From Phycisphaerae bacterium (GTDB lineage Bacteria > Planctomycetota > Phycisphaerae > UBA1845 > Fen-1342), in contig JANQNU010000015.1 in NCBI GenBank assembly GCA_028279405.1, forward strand, positions 32,735 to 96,734: DNA of 64,000 nucleotides, in the 5' to 3' direction. This document shows positions 48,446 through 56,895 of the stretch, piece by piece; within the stretch, counting starts at the first letter, position 1; every line of letters begins with the position of its first letter. The notes below the pieces were generated by a model that searched no databases, was not told where the DNA came from, and saw only the letters and a list, made by a program, of their open reading frames with translations. The position numbers and the translations under genes were made by a program.

Positions 48446-49456
48446 ATGCGAATTCGCTGGCGTGGATTGGAACTGCCGGCCGCCGTCGTGAAGGACGTCG
48501 CGGTCAGCACTGACAAATACGGTTGCTTCGTAGTTGAGCCGTTCGAGCGCGGTTTTGGCACGACGGTCGGTAACAGTTTGCGTCGCATTCTGTTGTCGAG
48601 TCTGGAAGGTGCCGCGGTGACGCACGTCCGGATTGCGGGTGCGACACATGAGTTCTGCTCGCTGGACGGCGTGCTCGAGGACGTGACGGACATCATCCTG
48701 AACATCAAGTCACTGGTGGTTCGGCTGGAGGGTGATCAGCCGCGCAAGATGCGGGTCGAGCGGCGCGAGAGCGGCGAGGTCTTTGCCAAGGATTTCGAGT
48801 GCGATGGGGGCCTCGAGGTTCTCAACGGGGACCAGTTGATCTGCACGCTGACGGACAAGGTTACGTTCTCGGCCGAGTTGACAGTCGGCAAGGGCCGTGG
48901 CTACGTTCAGGCGAGTGAGCTGATCACGGATGGCATGGAGTTGGGGGTGATCGCGGTCGATGCGTTGTACAGCCCGGTAACGCGTGTTCGTTATCGTACC
49001 GAGGAGACGCGCGTCGGTCAGAAGACCAACTATGACAAGTTGATCGTCGAGGTCTGGACGAAGGGAACGATTCTGCCGGAGGATGCCTTGGTTGAGGCTG
49101 CCAAGATTCTCCGCAAGCACCTCAACCCGTTCGTGCAGTATCACGAGTTGGGTGCCGAGCAGGCGGCGGCGGCGTCGATGACCGAACAGTATGAGGCGCC
49201 GCAGATCGACGAGGAGTTGCTGCGGAAGTTGCAGACACCGTTGCGCGAGCTCGACCTTTCGGTGCGAGCGTCGAATTGTCTCGACGCGGCCAACATCATG
49301 ACGGTCGGTGAGCTGGTGCGCAAGGACGAGAACGAGTTGCTCCAGCTGCGGAGTTTCGGCAAGACCTCGCTGGTAGAGGTGCGGGCCAAGCTTGACGAGA
49401 TGGGGCTGCGGCTCGGCATGACCGAGTTGCCGGAGATTGCCGAGAGCACGAACTAG
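48446..49456 (+). CDS. rpoA: DNA-directed RNA polymerase subunit alpha
   Basis: 336 residues after GGAGGAAAA. The NTD has [43 protein letters not shown] and [15 protein letters not shown]. The CTD is [54 protein letters not shown], the DNA- and activator-binding module. Forms the alpha dimer that starts polymerase assembly. Order rpsM-rpsK-rpsD-rpoA-rplQ is the standard alpha operon. Confidence 0.97.
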   Translation: MRIRWRGLELPAAVVKDVAVSTDKYGCFVVEPFERGFGTTVGNSLRRILLSSLEGAAVTHVRIAGATHEFCSLDGVLEDVTDIILNIKSLVVRLEGDQPRKMRVERRESGEVFAKDFECDGGLEVLNGDQLICTLTDKVTFSAELTVGKGRGYVQASELITDGMELGVIAVDALYSPVTRVRYRTEETRVGQKTNYDKLIVEVWTKGTILPEDALVEAAKILRKHLNPFVQYHELGAEQAAAASMTEQYEAPQIDEELLRKLQTPLRELDLSVRASNCLDAANIMTVGELVRKDENELLQLRSFGKTSLVEVRAKLDEMGLRLGMTELPEIAESTN

Positions 49457-49500
49457 GAGCGCCGATCCGGTCGCAGGGGCCGGTTGATAAGGAACCGACG

Positions 49501-50214
49501 ATGCGTCACGCAGTATTTGGAAGAAGGCTTGGTCGCACGAGCGCGCACCGTCTCGCGATGCGGCGCAACATGGTGCAGAGTCTGATCGAGCACGGTGAGA
49601 TTCGCACGACCTTGATCAAGGCCAAGGAGATTCGGCGGTTTGCTGAGCGGGTTCTGTCGTTGGGGGTGAAGGCGGCAGAGGCCAAGGGTGATGCCGTGCG
49701 GGCTGTCGGATTGCGGCAGCGGGCGGAGGCGCTCATTCGCGACCGTTCGATCATCCCGGCGGAGCACCGTGAAGAGTATGACGGGCTTAGCGATGCCAAG
49801 CGTGAAAAGGTACTGCGGTCGCGGAGCGGTCGACGTTATCGGGCTGCGACGACACGTCCGGGTGTGAAGTTTACCGCCGAGTCGGTGCTGCATCGTTTGT
49901 TCAACGAGGTTGGTCCGAAGTTGCAGAGCCGTAACGAGTCGTTGGGTACGACGGGTGGTTACACGCGGATCATCAAGTTGGCTGAGCGGCGGCTCGGCGA
50001 TGGTGGAGCGGTGGCGCTGCTGCAGATCGTCGGGGCCGAGGACGATCGGCGTAAGCCCAACAAGGCACAATCCGAGCGGAAACGCCGCGCCAAGGTCAAG
50101 TACAGTGTTTATGCTGGCAAGCCGCGCGCCCAGCAGCGGCGGCGCAGCACCAAGAAGTCCGAACCCAGTGCGGCTGCACCGGCCGATGCGGGCGGTTCGG
50201 AGTCGAACGAGTAG
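49501..50214 (+). CDS. rplQ: 50S ribosomal protein L17, elongated
   Basis: 237 residues, about twice the usual ~120. [58 protein letters not shown] is the normal L17 N-terminal half. A stretch of about 60 residues rich in Arg/Glu ([20 protein letters not shown] to [13 protein letters not shown]) separates it from the second half ([49 protein letters not shown]). An extension of about 55 residues, rich in Lys, Arg, Ser and Ala, ends the protein. Adjacent to L22 and L32 near the tunnel exit in known structures. Last ribosomal gene of the cluster. Confidence 0.95.
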   Translation: MRHAVFGRRLGRTSAHRLAMRRNMVQSLIEHGEIRTTLIKAKEIRRFAERVLSLGVKAAEAKGDAVRAVGLRQRAEALIRDRSIIPAEHREEYDGLSDAKREKVLRSRSGRRYRAATTRPGVKFTAESVLHRLFNEVGPKLQSRNESLGTTGGYTRIIKLAERRLGDGGAVALLQIVGAEDDRRKPNKAQSERKRRAKVKYSVYAGKPRAQQRRRSTKKSEPSAAAPADAGGSESNE

Positions 50215-50216
50215 CA

Positions 50217-50636
50217 GTGTCGGACGCGGATACGATCTTCAGCCGGATCATTCGCGGAGAGATTCCGGCACATCGCGTCTATGAAGATCAGCACGTCTTT
50301 GCGTTTCTCGATATCAATCCGTTGTCCGAGGGACACACGCTTGTGATCCCGAAGCGGCCTGTGGCGCTGCTGCACGAGTTGCCGGCGGATGAGGCGGCTG
50401 CGATCGGCCGCGTTCTGGGGCGGATCGCTGCGGCTGTTGTCGAGGCGGTCGGGGCGGCGGGTTACAACGTGTTGCAGAACAACGGTGCGGTTGCCGGCCA
50501 GGTCGTAGACCACGTGCATTTTCATATCATTCCCCGCGCCGCGGACGACGGCCTCGGGTACCGGTGGAACGCGCAGCCGGTGGAGTCGGATGCACTCGCA
50601 GCGCTCGCCGATCGGCTGCGGGCCCGTCTCTCCTGA
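50217..50636 (+). CDS. HIT family (histidine triad) protein
   Basis: 139 residues from GTG 50217, two bases after rplQ. TIFSRIIRGEIPAHRVYEDQHVFAFLDINPLSEGHTLVIPKRPVALLHELP and the active site GQVVDHVHFHIIPR, with the HxHxH triad (HVHFH). Known: nucleotide-phosphoramidate hydrolases or HinT-like proteins acting on adenosine-5'-phosphoramidates. Close spacing suggests read-through from the ribosomal operon. No separate ribosome-binding site is apparent. Confidence 0.93.
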   Translation: MSDADTIFSRIIRGEIPAHRVYEDQHVFAFLDINPLSEGHTLVIPKRPVALLHELPADEAAAIGRVLGRIAAAVVEAVGAAGYNVLQNNGAVAGQVVDHVHFHIIPRAADDGLGYRWNAQPVESDALAALADRLRARLS

Positions 50637-50772
50637 CCTTCAACATATCGCCACAAGAGGATATTTTCGGATCCGTGGAGGGGCGGTTCGCGATTCTACT
50701 GGGTAAGTCTGTCGAAGCGTTGCTCTGTGGCGAAGCGTGGTCGGTTATCGTTCGACCTTGGTGGCCTGCGAG

Positions 50773-50778
50773 TATACT
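50773..50778 (+). promoter_or_regulatory. Candidate -10 box (TATACT) abutting the sirtuin start
   Basis: TATACT at 50773-50778 is 7 bases before ATG 50786, inside the 10-mer TATACTCGTG that also precedes the gene at 1240. There is no Shine-Dalgarno, so a leaderless transcript is plausible. The -35 region is unclear. Confidence 0.35.
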
Positions 50779-50785
50779 CGTGTCG

Positions 50786-51529
50786 ATGGATGAGAGGCAG
50801 ATCAACGAAGCGGCGGGGATGCTGATGGAGGCGGGGCACCTGTGCGTATCGACGGGTGCGGGGATGTCGGCCGAGTCCGGCGTTCCGACCTTTCGCGATG
50901 CGCAGGGTCTGTGGAAGAATTTCAATCCGCTCGAAGTCGCGACGCCAGAAGCGTTTGCTCGCGATCCCGCCAGAGTCTGGGAATGGTATCGATTGCGCCG
51001 TACGGATCTGCAGCGCTGCCGGCCGCATGTCGGTCATCAGATTCTTGCGCGGTGGGAGTCGGAGTTGGAGCGGGCAACGCTCGTGACTCAAAATGTCGAT
51101 GGGTTGCACCATCGTGCGGGTTCGCAAAACGTGCTCGAGTTGCATGGGCGCATCGATCGAGCGGTTTGCACCGGTTGTGACCAGTCGGTTGTCGGGCTCA
51201 CGGACCTGGGTCCGGATCCGCGTTGTTCGGCGTGTGACGCTCGTATGCGTCCGGCGGTGGTTTGGTTTGGGGAGTCGCTGCCCGAGGGGCAGCTGTCCGC
51301 GGCTTTCTCGGCGGCGGAAGCGTGCGACGTCTTCATGGTGATCGGGACCAGTGGAGAAGTGTATCCCGCGTCGATGTTGTTCGAGGTAGCGCGCGGCGCC
51401 GGTAAGCCGACGATCGAGATCAACCCCAACCCGACCGACTACTCCCGTCGGGCTGGCGTCTACTTGCAGGCGCCTTGCGGCGTCGCGCTGCAGGCTTTGG
51501 ATTCAGCGTGGCGACAAATGTCCCGATAA
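50786..51529 (+). CDS. cobB: NAD-dependent protein deacylase (sirtuin, SIRT5/CobB class)
   Basis: 247 residues from ATG 50786; the frame is open to 50564 without a start signal. CVSTGAGMSAESGVPTFRDAQGLW is the NAD-binding GAGxSxxSGIPxFR motif. TQNVDGLHHRAGSQNVLELHGRI holds the catalytic His. Two CxxC pairs (CTGC, CSAC) form the zinc site. WEWYRLRR has Tyr and Arg three residues apart, as in SIRT5 (Tyr102/Arg105), the pair that recognises succinyl- and malonyl-lysine. Predicted to remove acyl groups from protein lysines using NAD+. VIGTSGEVYPASML closes the NAD site. Confidence 0.92.
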   Translation: MDERQINEAAGMLMEAGHLCVSTGAGMSAESGVPTFRDAQGLWKNFNPLEVATPEAFARDPARVWEWYRLRRTDLQRCRPHVGHQILARWESELERATLVTQNVDGLHHRAGSQNVLELHGRIDRAVCTGCDQSVVGLTDLGPDPRCSACDARMRPAVVWFGESLPEGQLSAAFSAAEACDVFMVIGTSGEVYPASMLFEVARGAGKPTIEINPNPTDYSRRAGVYLQAPCGVALQALDSAWRQMSR

Positions 51530-51579
51530 TCCCGGTATCGGCGCCATGTAGCGGCACGGGTGATGAGCACGAGCGACCA

Positions 51580-52437
51580 ATGAACCCCAGTACGGCCAGA
51601 TTGTTGATTTCCTGCCCGGACCAGCGGGGGATCGTCGCAGCCGTGGCGAACTTCATCGCGCAGTACGACGGGAATATCCTCGACGCGGACCAGCACACTG
51701 ACCGTGATCACGCAGAGTTCTTCATGCGGGTGGAGATCGACGCCGAGGGTTTTCTACTCAACGCGGCGAACTTTGCCGGTGCCTGGCAGCCTCTGGCGGA
51801 CAAATTCCGGATGAGATGGTATGTGCATTGGGCGCACGATACACGCCGGATGGCGATCCTGGTCAGCCGAATGAGCCACTGCCTGAACGATCTGCTCTGG
51901 CGATGGAAACATGGGGAACTGCGGGTCGAACTCGTGGCCGTGATCAGCAATCACCCCGACTTGCGGGAGACGGTCGAGTCCTTCGGCGTTCCATACGAGC
52001 ACTTGCCGGTTACGTCAGCGACCAAGGACGATCAGGAGCGGGCGGTCCGTGCGTTGTTGGAGCGGACTGGAGCGGACTTTGTCGTACTCGCGCGGTACAT
52101 GCAGATCTTGTCGCCGACGTTTGTCGCGGACTACCGGAATCGGTTGATCAACATCCATCATAGCTTCCTACCTGCGTTCGCAGGCGCGCGTCCCTACCAT
52201 CAGGCTCACGAGCGCGGCGTCAAGATCATCGGTGCCACTAGTCATTACGTGACGGACGTGCTTGATGATGGTCCGATCATCGCACAGCAGACACTTCCGG
52301 TCGATCACCGCGACGGCGTTGACGACCTGGTACGCAAAGGACGCGATCTCGAGCGGTTGGTGCTCGCGGAGGCCGTTCGGCTGCACGTCGAAGACCGCAT
52401 CCTGGTGGCGCGGAACAAGACGGTCGTGTTCCAGTAG
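51580..52437 (+). CDS. purU: Formyltetrahydrofolate deformylase
   Basis: 285 residues from ATG 51580, the usual PurU length; the frame open from 51475 overlaps the sirtuin. The N-terminal ACT domain is RLLISCPDQRGIVAAVANFIAQYDGNILDADQHTD. The C-terminal formyltransferase-like domain has VISNHPDLRETVESFGVPYEHLPV, VLARYMQILSPTFVADYRNRLINIHHSFLPAFAGARPYHQA and GATSHYVTDVLDDGPIIAQQ, including the catalytic Asn/His/Asp set. Hydrolyses 10-formyl-THF to formate and THF, balancing one-carbon units and feeding formate to PurT-type purine synthesis. Confidence 0.95.
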   Translation: MNPSTARLLISCPDQRGIVAAVANFIAQYDGNILDADQHTDRDHAEFFMRVEIDAEGFLLNAANFAGAWQPLADKFRMRWYVHWAHDTRRMAILVSRMSHCLNDLLWRWKHGELRVELVAVISNHPDLRETVESFGVPYEHLPVTSATKDDQERAVRALLERTGADFVVLARYMQILSPTFVADYRNRLINIHHSFLPAFAGARPYHQAHERGVKIIGATSHYVTDVLDDGPIIAQQTLPVDHRDGVDDLVRKGRDLERLVLAEAVRLHVEDRILVARNKTVVFQ

Positions 52438-52488
52438 ACGCCGCGACCCAACAACCGCATCCGGCAACAATCTCACGCTTGCTATGGC

Positions 52489-53916
52489 ATGATGCGGAGC
52501 TGGCCGGCGCCCGATAACGATGACTCGCTGATCGGTCATTTCTTGCGAAATCCCGGCCCCGTTCCGATCGATACCAGCAGCATGAAGCGCAATGATGACG
52601 CCCCCGGGAAACGTGCGCCGCATCGGCTATCGGACAGTCTCGCGCTCCGAGGCCTGTTCGTGACGATTTGGGCGACTATCGTGACGGCGATCCCGCTCGC
52701 TTGGAGTTATCAGACAAGTCTGACCGCGCGTGACCGCGTCGGTCGAATTGTTTCGGGGGCGCTAGTGGCGCAGCTTACCGACCGTTTGGTCATCACCGAG
52801 GGCGCACCCGACGTTAGCGCGATGCAGGCGGCGCTGCGTCAGGATGAGCGGATTCGTCTGGCCGCGGTGGTCTCAAGCGAGGGGCGGCGCGTCGACTTGC
52901 GCAACACGCTGCAGGAGCCCAGCGACGGGCTCGTCGAGAACACGCAGTTCCCGGTCCGCTCATCGTTCGAGCGTGGCGTGCGCATCGACGGGCGTTGGCA
53001 GACGCTGCACGCGACGCCGATCCCCGGCTGCGATTCGACACTGATCCTCGTCCTGGACGATCGAACGCGCGCGGCGGCAGCGGGAAGCGTGTTTCTCTTC
53101 GTCGGCCTCGCGATCGGGATCATCAGCTCGATCGCGATGTTCCAAGCGTTGATCCTCAAACCCGTCCGGCGATTCACCAAGGCGTTCGCCGCCGATGGGT
53201 CTGTTCATGGACTCGCTGAAGGAAGCGGCCCGCGCGAACTGACCGCGATCGGTGCGGCGTTCCTCGAAACACATCGGCAACTGATCCGCTACCGGGCACA
53301 CACGCGCGATCTCGAGCATTCACTGAGCGCGCAACTCGAAGCACGCTCGCGGGCTGCTGACCGCGCCGTCCGCAAGGCCGAGTCCGAAGCGTGGACTGAC
53401 GCCTTGACCGGTCTGCGCAATCGACGCGCGCTGGAAGCCGAACTGCCGAAGCTGGTGGAGGAGGCAGGGGCGCGCGAGGCCGAGGTCGCGCTCCTCTATG
53501 TCGATCTGGACAACTTTAAACATCTCAACGACCGACTCGGTCATCGAGCCGGCGACGAGCTGTTGCAGAATGTCGGCACGCTGCTGCGCAGCGCGCTGCG
53601 CCGCGGTACAGACTTCGGCTACCGGTACGGCGGCGACGAGTTCGTTCTGATTCTGCCCAATCTCTCCGCGACCGACGCACTGCCCGTCGGTAAGCGGATC
53701 ATCGCGCTGTTCAAGCAGCGACTCGGCGCATTGCCGGCGCTCGATCCAAAACCGGGCATGTCGGTGGGGATTGCATCGTTGCGACAAAACGCAGCGCGAG
53801 ATGCCGAGCAACTGCTGCAACTTGCGGACACAGCGATGTATCACGCCAAACGCCACGCAGCGTCCATCATCGTCTATAAGCCGCGGCTCGAGATGACACC
53901 CGCAACGTCGCGCTGA
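52489..53916 (+). CDS. Membrane diguanylate cyclase (GGDEF)
   Basis: 475 residues from ATG 52489; ATG 52582 (MKRNDDAPGK) is a possible shorter start. TM1 is LFVTIWATIVTAIPLAW. A periplasmic domain of about 135 residues follows, then TM2 (SVFLFVGLAIGIISSIAMFQALI), a HAMP-like and coiled segment (KPVRRFTKAFA ... RYRAHTRDLEHSLSAQLEARSRAADRAV), and a GGDEF domain. That domain has DALTGLRNRRALEAE, LLYVDLDNFKHLNDRLGHRAGDELL and the intact active site RYGGDEF. RGTD, five residues before GGDEF, is the inhibitory I-site RxxD. Predicted to make cyclic di-GMP from 2 GTP in response to a periplasmic signal, with product feedback inhibition. Confidence 0.92.
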   Translation: MMRSWPAPDNDDSLIGHFLRNPGPVPIDTSSMKRNDDAPGKRAPHRLSDSLALRGLFVTIWATIVTAIPLAWSYQTSLTARDRVGRIVSGALVAQLTDRLVITEGAPDVSAMQAALRQDERIRLAAVVSSEGRRVDLRNTLQEPSDGLVENTQFPVRSSFERGVRIDGRWQTLHATPIPGCDSTLILVLDDRTRAAAAGSVFLFVGLAIGIISSIAMFQALILKPVRRFTKAFAADGSVHGLAEGSGPRELTAIGAAFLETHRQLIRYRAHTRDLEHSLSAQLEARSRAADRAVRKAESEAWTDALTGLRNRRALEAELPKLVEEAGAREAEVALLYVDLDNFKHLNDRLGHRAGDELLQNVGTLLRSALRRGTDFGYRYGGDEFVLILPNLSATDALPVGKRIIALFKQRLGALPALDPKPGMSVGIASLRQNAARDAEQLLQLADTAMYHAKRHAASIIVYKPRLEMTPATSR

Positions 53917-54276
53917 CGATTCGCGACACGCCTGCTTGTTTGAATGATGATGAGGGGATGGCGCCGGTCCGCTGCTGACCGCCGGTCTGCGGCGGCGCAA
54001 CAACATCCTCTGAGCCCAACCCATTGTACGTTTGCTGCCCAAAACCCAGCTGTCTTGCGGGCACAGCGGCGTTCCAAAAACGCCGAAAACGTGGAATCTG
54101 CAAAAAATCACGACCGTTTTGCCGCTTTCGTGCGTCTTATGAGTGGAAGCGGTTCACGGCGCTACTTTTTTTCACGAACCCGTGGAGAAATGCGAAGTAC
54201 CGTGAATATGCTTTGGCGTTGAACCGTCAAGCAAGTGTCGGGAATGGGCTCCCGGCCGAATGAAAAGGAGACGGAA
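53917..54276. other. Intergenic region before a small gene; no feature recognised
   Basis: About 360 bases with locally higher A+T than the surroundings (for example a T7 run near 54165-54172 and AAAAAATCACG near 54105). I see no gene, repeat of the palindrome families, or convincing promoter pair, although the promoter of the gene at 54277 should lie here. Confidence 0.4.
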
Positions 54277-54555
54277 ATGTCCGAGACCATGACGACGACG
54301 ACCGTGGAAGAAACAGTGGGGCAGAGTTCGGATCGCGCGCTGCGTAATGCGATCGCCGCCTACTTCCCGGAAATGATCGGTCGAATGGACTTGCGGGCGC
54401 TATGGAGCCGCGATGACGCGACATTCTTCCGTGTGAACTGGTGGCGTACTGCCCTGGATTCGACGACCTATCTCGCGACAACCGCCTTCGTGCGGGTCGT
54501 ACAGGTCGATGACGAATATGAGATCGAAGAGCTGACGAAACGGAACGCGGCATAG
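54277..54555 (+). CDS. Small soluble protein of unknown function
   Basis: 92 residues from ATG 54277, with AAAAGGAG six bases upstream, a strong ribosome-binding site. A Thr/Glu-rich N-terminus (MSETMTTTTVEETVG) precedes a compact domain: RALRNAIAAYFPEMIGRMDLRALWSRDDATFFRVNWWR, then AFVRVVQVDDEYEIEELT. No signal peptide or TM segment. I do not recognise the family. A clean intrinsic terminator follows within 50 bases, which with the strong ribosome-binding site suggests a well-expressed single-gene unit. Confidence 0.7.
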   Translation: MSETMTTTTVEETVGQSSDRALRNAIAAYFPEMIGRMDLRALWSRDDATFFRVNWWRTALDSTTYLATTAFVRVVQVDDEYEIEELTKRNAA

Positions 54556-54603
54556 CCGCGATCGAACCTCCTCCTACCTCCCTCACATCTCTACACCTGA
54601 CGC

Positions 54604-54637
54604 GGGCCGATCGAGCGGATCGGCCCGTCTTTTTTTT
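54604..54637 (+). terminator. Rho-independent terminator
   Basis: GGGCCGATC (54604-54612) pairs perfectly with GATCGGCCC (54618-54626) over a 5-base loop and is followed by GTCT and a T-run to 54637. It closes the transcript of the small gene ending at 54555. Confidence 0.9.
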
Positions 54638-54675
54638 GACGATTACACTGCGGTTGGTGCCCGCGATCGCGTGCG

Positions 54676-55311
54676 TCAGTCTTCGAGTTCGTCCGACAAC
54701 GACGAGACGATCATCAACAGGCATCCGCCCTCGGTGCTTTGGACGGGGTGTTTGCTCCCCGGTGCGGCGCGCTGGTAGTCGCCGGCATGGAGTACCTCGT
54801 CGCCGACGTGCAGGTCGCCTTCGAGCACCAGGCATTCCTCCGGGGCCGCGTGTACGTGTCGCGGATACGACGTGCCGGCGGCCATGCGCACGAGCATCGT
54901 CATCTGGTTGCGCGGGGCATCAACGAACAACCGTCGCGTTTCGATGCCGGGGATACCCGTCGGCTCCCAGACGGCATCCGCTGCGCGACGCACGAACAGC
55001 GCCGTCTCCTGCTCGTCGCTTTCCCAGTCGCGCCAAATCTGAGGATTCGCCGTCGGATGCGCCGCGTTGCGCGCGTCCTCGGCCACGCGGCCGGTCACGG
55101 CGTCACTAAGGCCCTCCGGAACCGGAACGGAGGCGACGGAGTCGAAGAGGGCGCAAACGACCGCATCGAGTTCCGCCAGCGCTTCCAGCGCCTGTTCGTC
55201 GCCCGCTGCCAGCTGCGCCTCGAACGCCTCGGCCTCGTGCGGCGCAAGTGCGCCGGCCGCATACAACGCAGCCTGCTCGGCCGCTTGGTTTCTCGAAGAT
55301 TCCGTACTCAC
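54676..55311 (-). CDS. Cupin-type anti-sigma factor (ChrR-like sensor domain)
   Basis: 211 residues from GTG 55311, which overlaps the sigma-factor stop (GTGA); the open frame continues to 55638 inside the sigma gene. The N-terminal ~75 residues (AAEQAALYAAGALAPHEAEAFEAQLAAGDEQALEALAELDAVVCAL) are a helical anti-sigma domain. They lack the HxxxCxxC zinc motif of ChrR and instead resemble zinc-free, RskA-like domains. The C-terminal half is a cupin (LVRMAAGTSYPRHVHAAPEECLVLEGDLHVGDEVLHAGDYQRAAPGSKHPV). HVH, Glu in PEECLVLEG and the later His are the metal-ligand pattern. Predicted to hold its partner sigma factor inactive until the cupin senses a stress. Confidence 0.82.
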   Translation of the reverse strand: MSTESSRNQAAEQAALYAAGALAPHEAEAFEAQLAAGDEQALEALAELDAVVCALFDSVASVPVPEGLSDAVTGRVAEDARNAAHPTANPQIWRDWESDEQETALFVRRAADAVWEPTGIPGIETRRLFVDAPRNQMTMLVRMAAGTSYPRHVHAAPEECLVLEGDLHVGDEVLHAGDYQRAAPGSKHPVQSTEGGCLLMIVSSLSDELED

Positions 55312-55934
55312 TGTGCCTCTGCCTTCCGTTCGCGGACGAGCAACTCGCGCAGACGTTGCATACCCATCCGAATGCGCGACTTCACGGTTCCCAACGGGAG
55401 CGATTGCTTGAGTGATATCGCTTCGTGCGTCAACCCGCCAAAGAAAGCGAGGGCCAGCAGATCGCGCTGCTCGGCCGGGAGCCGCGCCAGCGCCTCGCGG
55501 GCGGCGACTGTCGACGCGCCGCGATCGGGAAGCCCGCGTGGATTGTCGTCCGGCGCGGCCACACTCTCGCCTGGCAGCGACGGGCGCCGCACCCGCAGGT
55601 GGCGAATGGCGCGCGAACGCGCGATCAATGCCAGCCAAGCGACCGCGCTGGTTCGCGAACGGTCGAATTCAGCGGCACGACGCCACACCTCCCAGAAGAC
55701 CTCCTGGAGCGCTGCTTCAGCTGCCGAACGGTCCCTGAGCATCTTCACGAGCAGACCTAGCGTGCGCGGCGCCAGTCGATCGTAGAAACGTGCGAATGAG
55801 GCCTGGTCCCGCGTCGCGATGCGGGCCACAAGGCACTCGTCCGACACCGCTGCGCACGGCCATTCAGACGGGAGGCCCGACGCGGATGGGGCCGCTCGAT
55901 CGAGAGCTGTCTTCGACGCTGGATCTGCAGGCAT
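55308..55934 (-). CDS. ECF-type RNA polymerase sigma factor
   Basis: 208 residues from ATG 55934; ATG 56027 and ATG 56084 (MDKKNPLTEI) are in frame and cannot be excluded, giving 239 or 258 residues. Sigma2 region: DECLVARIATRDQASFARFYDRLAPRTLGLLVKMLRDRSAAEAALQEVFWEVWRRAAEFDRSRTSAVAWLALIARSRAIRHLR. Sigma4 region: ALARLPAEQRDLLALAFFGGLTHEAISLKQSLPLGTVKSRIRMGMQRLRELL, a helix-turn-helix of the usual ECF form. It is translationally coupled to the anti-sigma gene that follows. Target promoters unknown. Confidence 0.85.
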   Translation of the reverse strand: MPADPASKTALDRAAPSASGLPSEWPCAAVSDECLVARIATRDQASFARFYDRLAPRTLGLLVKMLRDRSAAEAALQEVFWEVWRRAAEFDRSRTSAVAWLALIARSRAIRHLRVRRPSLPGESVAAPDDNPRGLPDRGASTVAAREALARLPAEQRDLLALAFFGGLTHEAISLKQSLPLGTVKSRIRMGMQRLRELLVRERKAEAQ

Positions 55935-56109
55935 TCCTTCGACCGATTGCGCACCGAGGTTCGATTCAAAACGCCGACGATCGTCCACGACCGTCACGGG
56001 GTGCGTCACGGAGATACCATCACCCATATTCTTTACGCACGCGGCCGCCGATCGGATTTCGGTCAACGGATTTTTTTTGTCCATCGGCCGGATTTGCCCT
56101 GTGTCTGCA

Positions 56110-56895
56110 TCACATCGAGGACAGGCGGCCACCGTCCACCGGGAGGTTAACGCCGGTGATATAGGATGCCGCCGGCGATGCCAGAAACGCGACGGCGGAT
56201 GCGATCTCTTCCGGCTCCGCGAAGCGTCCCATCGGGACGCCGGCCCGCGTCTGCTGTTCGATTTCGCTGGCACTGCTGCCCTCACGCCGGGCCCGATTCT
56301 CGAACAGATGCTGGAGACGGGCGGTCGCCGTGAAGCCCGGAAGCACATTGTTGACGGTGATGCCGAAGGGGGCCAACTCGCGGGACAGCGTCTTGGCCCA
56401 TGAGGCAACCGCCCAGCGGGTCGTGTTCGAGACCCCCAGCCCGGGAATCGGCTCCTTAACGGATGTCGAGATGATCTGGATAATGCGGCCGTAGGCGCGC
56501 TCCTTCATGCCGGGCACGAGCGTCTGTACGAGGTGCTGATTGCAGACCACGTGCATCGTCAGCGATTTCTGAAACTCGCTGGGGCTGGCTTCGAGGATCG
56601 GGCCGGGGCCGGGGCCGCCGGTGTTGTTCAGCAGGATCTCGAATGGCCCGTGGTCGGCGACGTGATCGGCCACGCGCGCCTGCACGTTCTCGGGTTCGCT
56701 GAAATCTGCGCAAACGAACGAATGCTCCTGTCCGTTGTCGGTTGGAAGCCCGGCGGCGACTTCCTGCAACGCCGCTGCGTCCCGCGCAAGGGCGGTAACC
56801 GCCGCGCCGCACCGCGCGAGTACTTCCGCACAGGCGCGGCCGATCCCTTGTGTACTGCCGCAAACCAAGGCATGCTTGCCCTTAAGATCGATCAT
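56110..56895 (-). CDS. Short-chain dehydrogenase/reductase-like protein with a degenerate active site
   Basis: 261 residues from ATG 56895, with GAGGTG five bases upstream and an ATGA overlap with the Lgt-like gene. The Rossmann nucleotide-binding site is ALVCGSTQGIGRACAEVLARCG (GxxxGIG as GSTQGIG), with CADFSEPENV and ILLNNTGGPGPGP (NNAG replaced by NNTG). After the Ser-containing strand IIQIISTSVKEPIPGLGVSNTTRWAVASWAKTLSREL, the Tyr of YxxxK is missing: the aligned position holds Thr or Arg, and only one Lys (WAKTL) remains. A related SDR subgroup with this LSNxxRxxxxxWAKTL form is known and described as lacking a perfect tetrad. Reductase activity is therefore uncertain. Confidence 0.82.
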   Translation of the reverse strand: MIDLKGKHALVCGSTQGIGRACAEVLARCGAAVTALARDAAALQEVAAGLPTDNGQEHSFVCADFSEPENVQARVADHVADHGPFEILLNNTGGPGPGPILEASPSEFQKSLTMHVVCNQHLVQTLVPGMKERAYGRIIQIISTSVKEPIPGLGVSNTTRWAVASWAKTLSRELAPFGITVNNVLPGFTATARLQHLFENRARREGSSASEIEQQTRAGVPMGRFAEPEEIASAVAFLASPAASYITGVNLPVDGGRLSSM

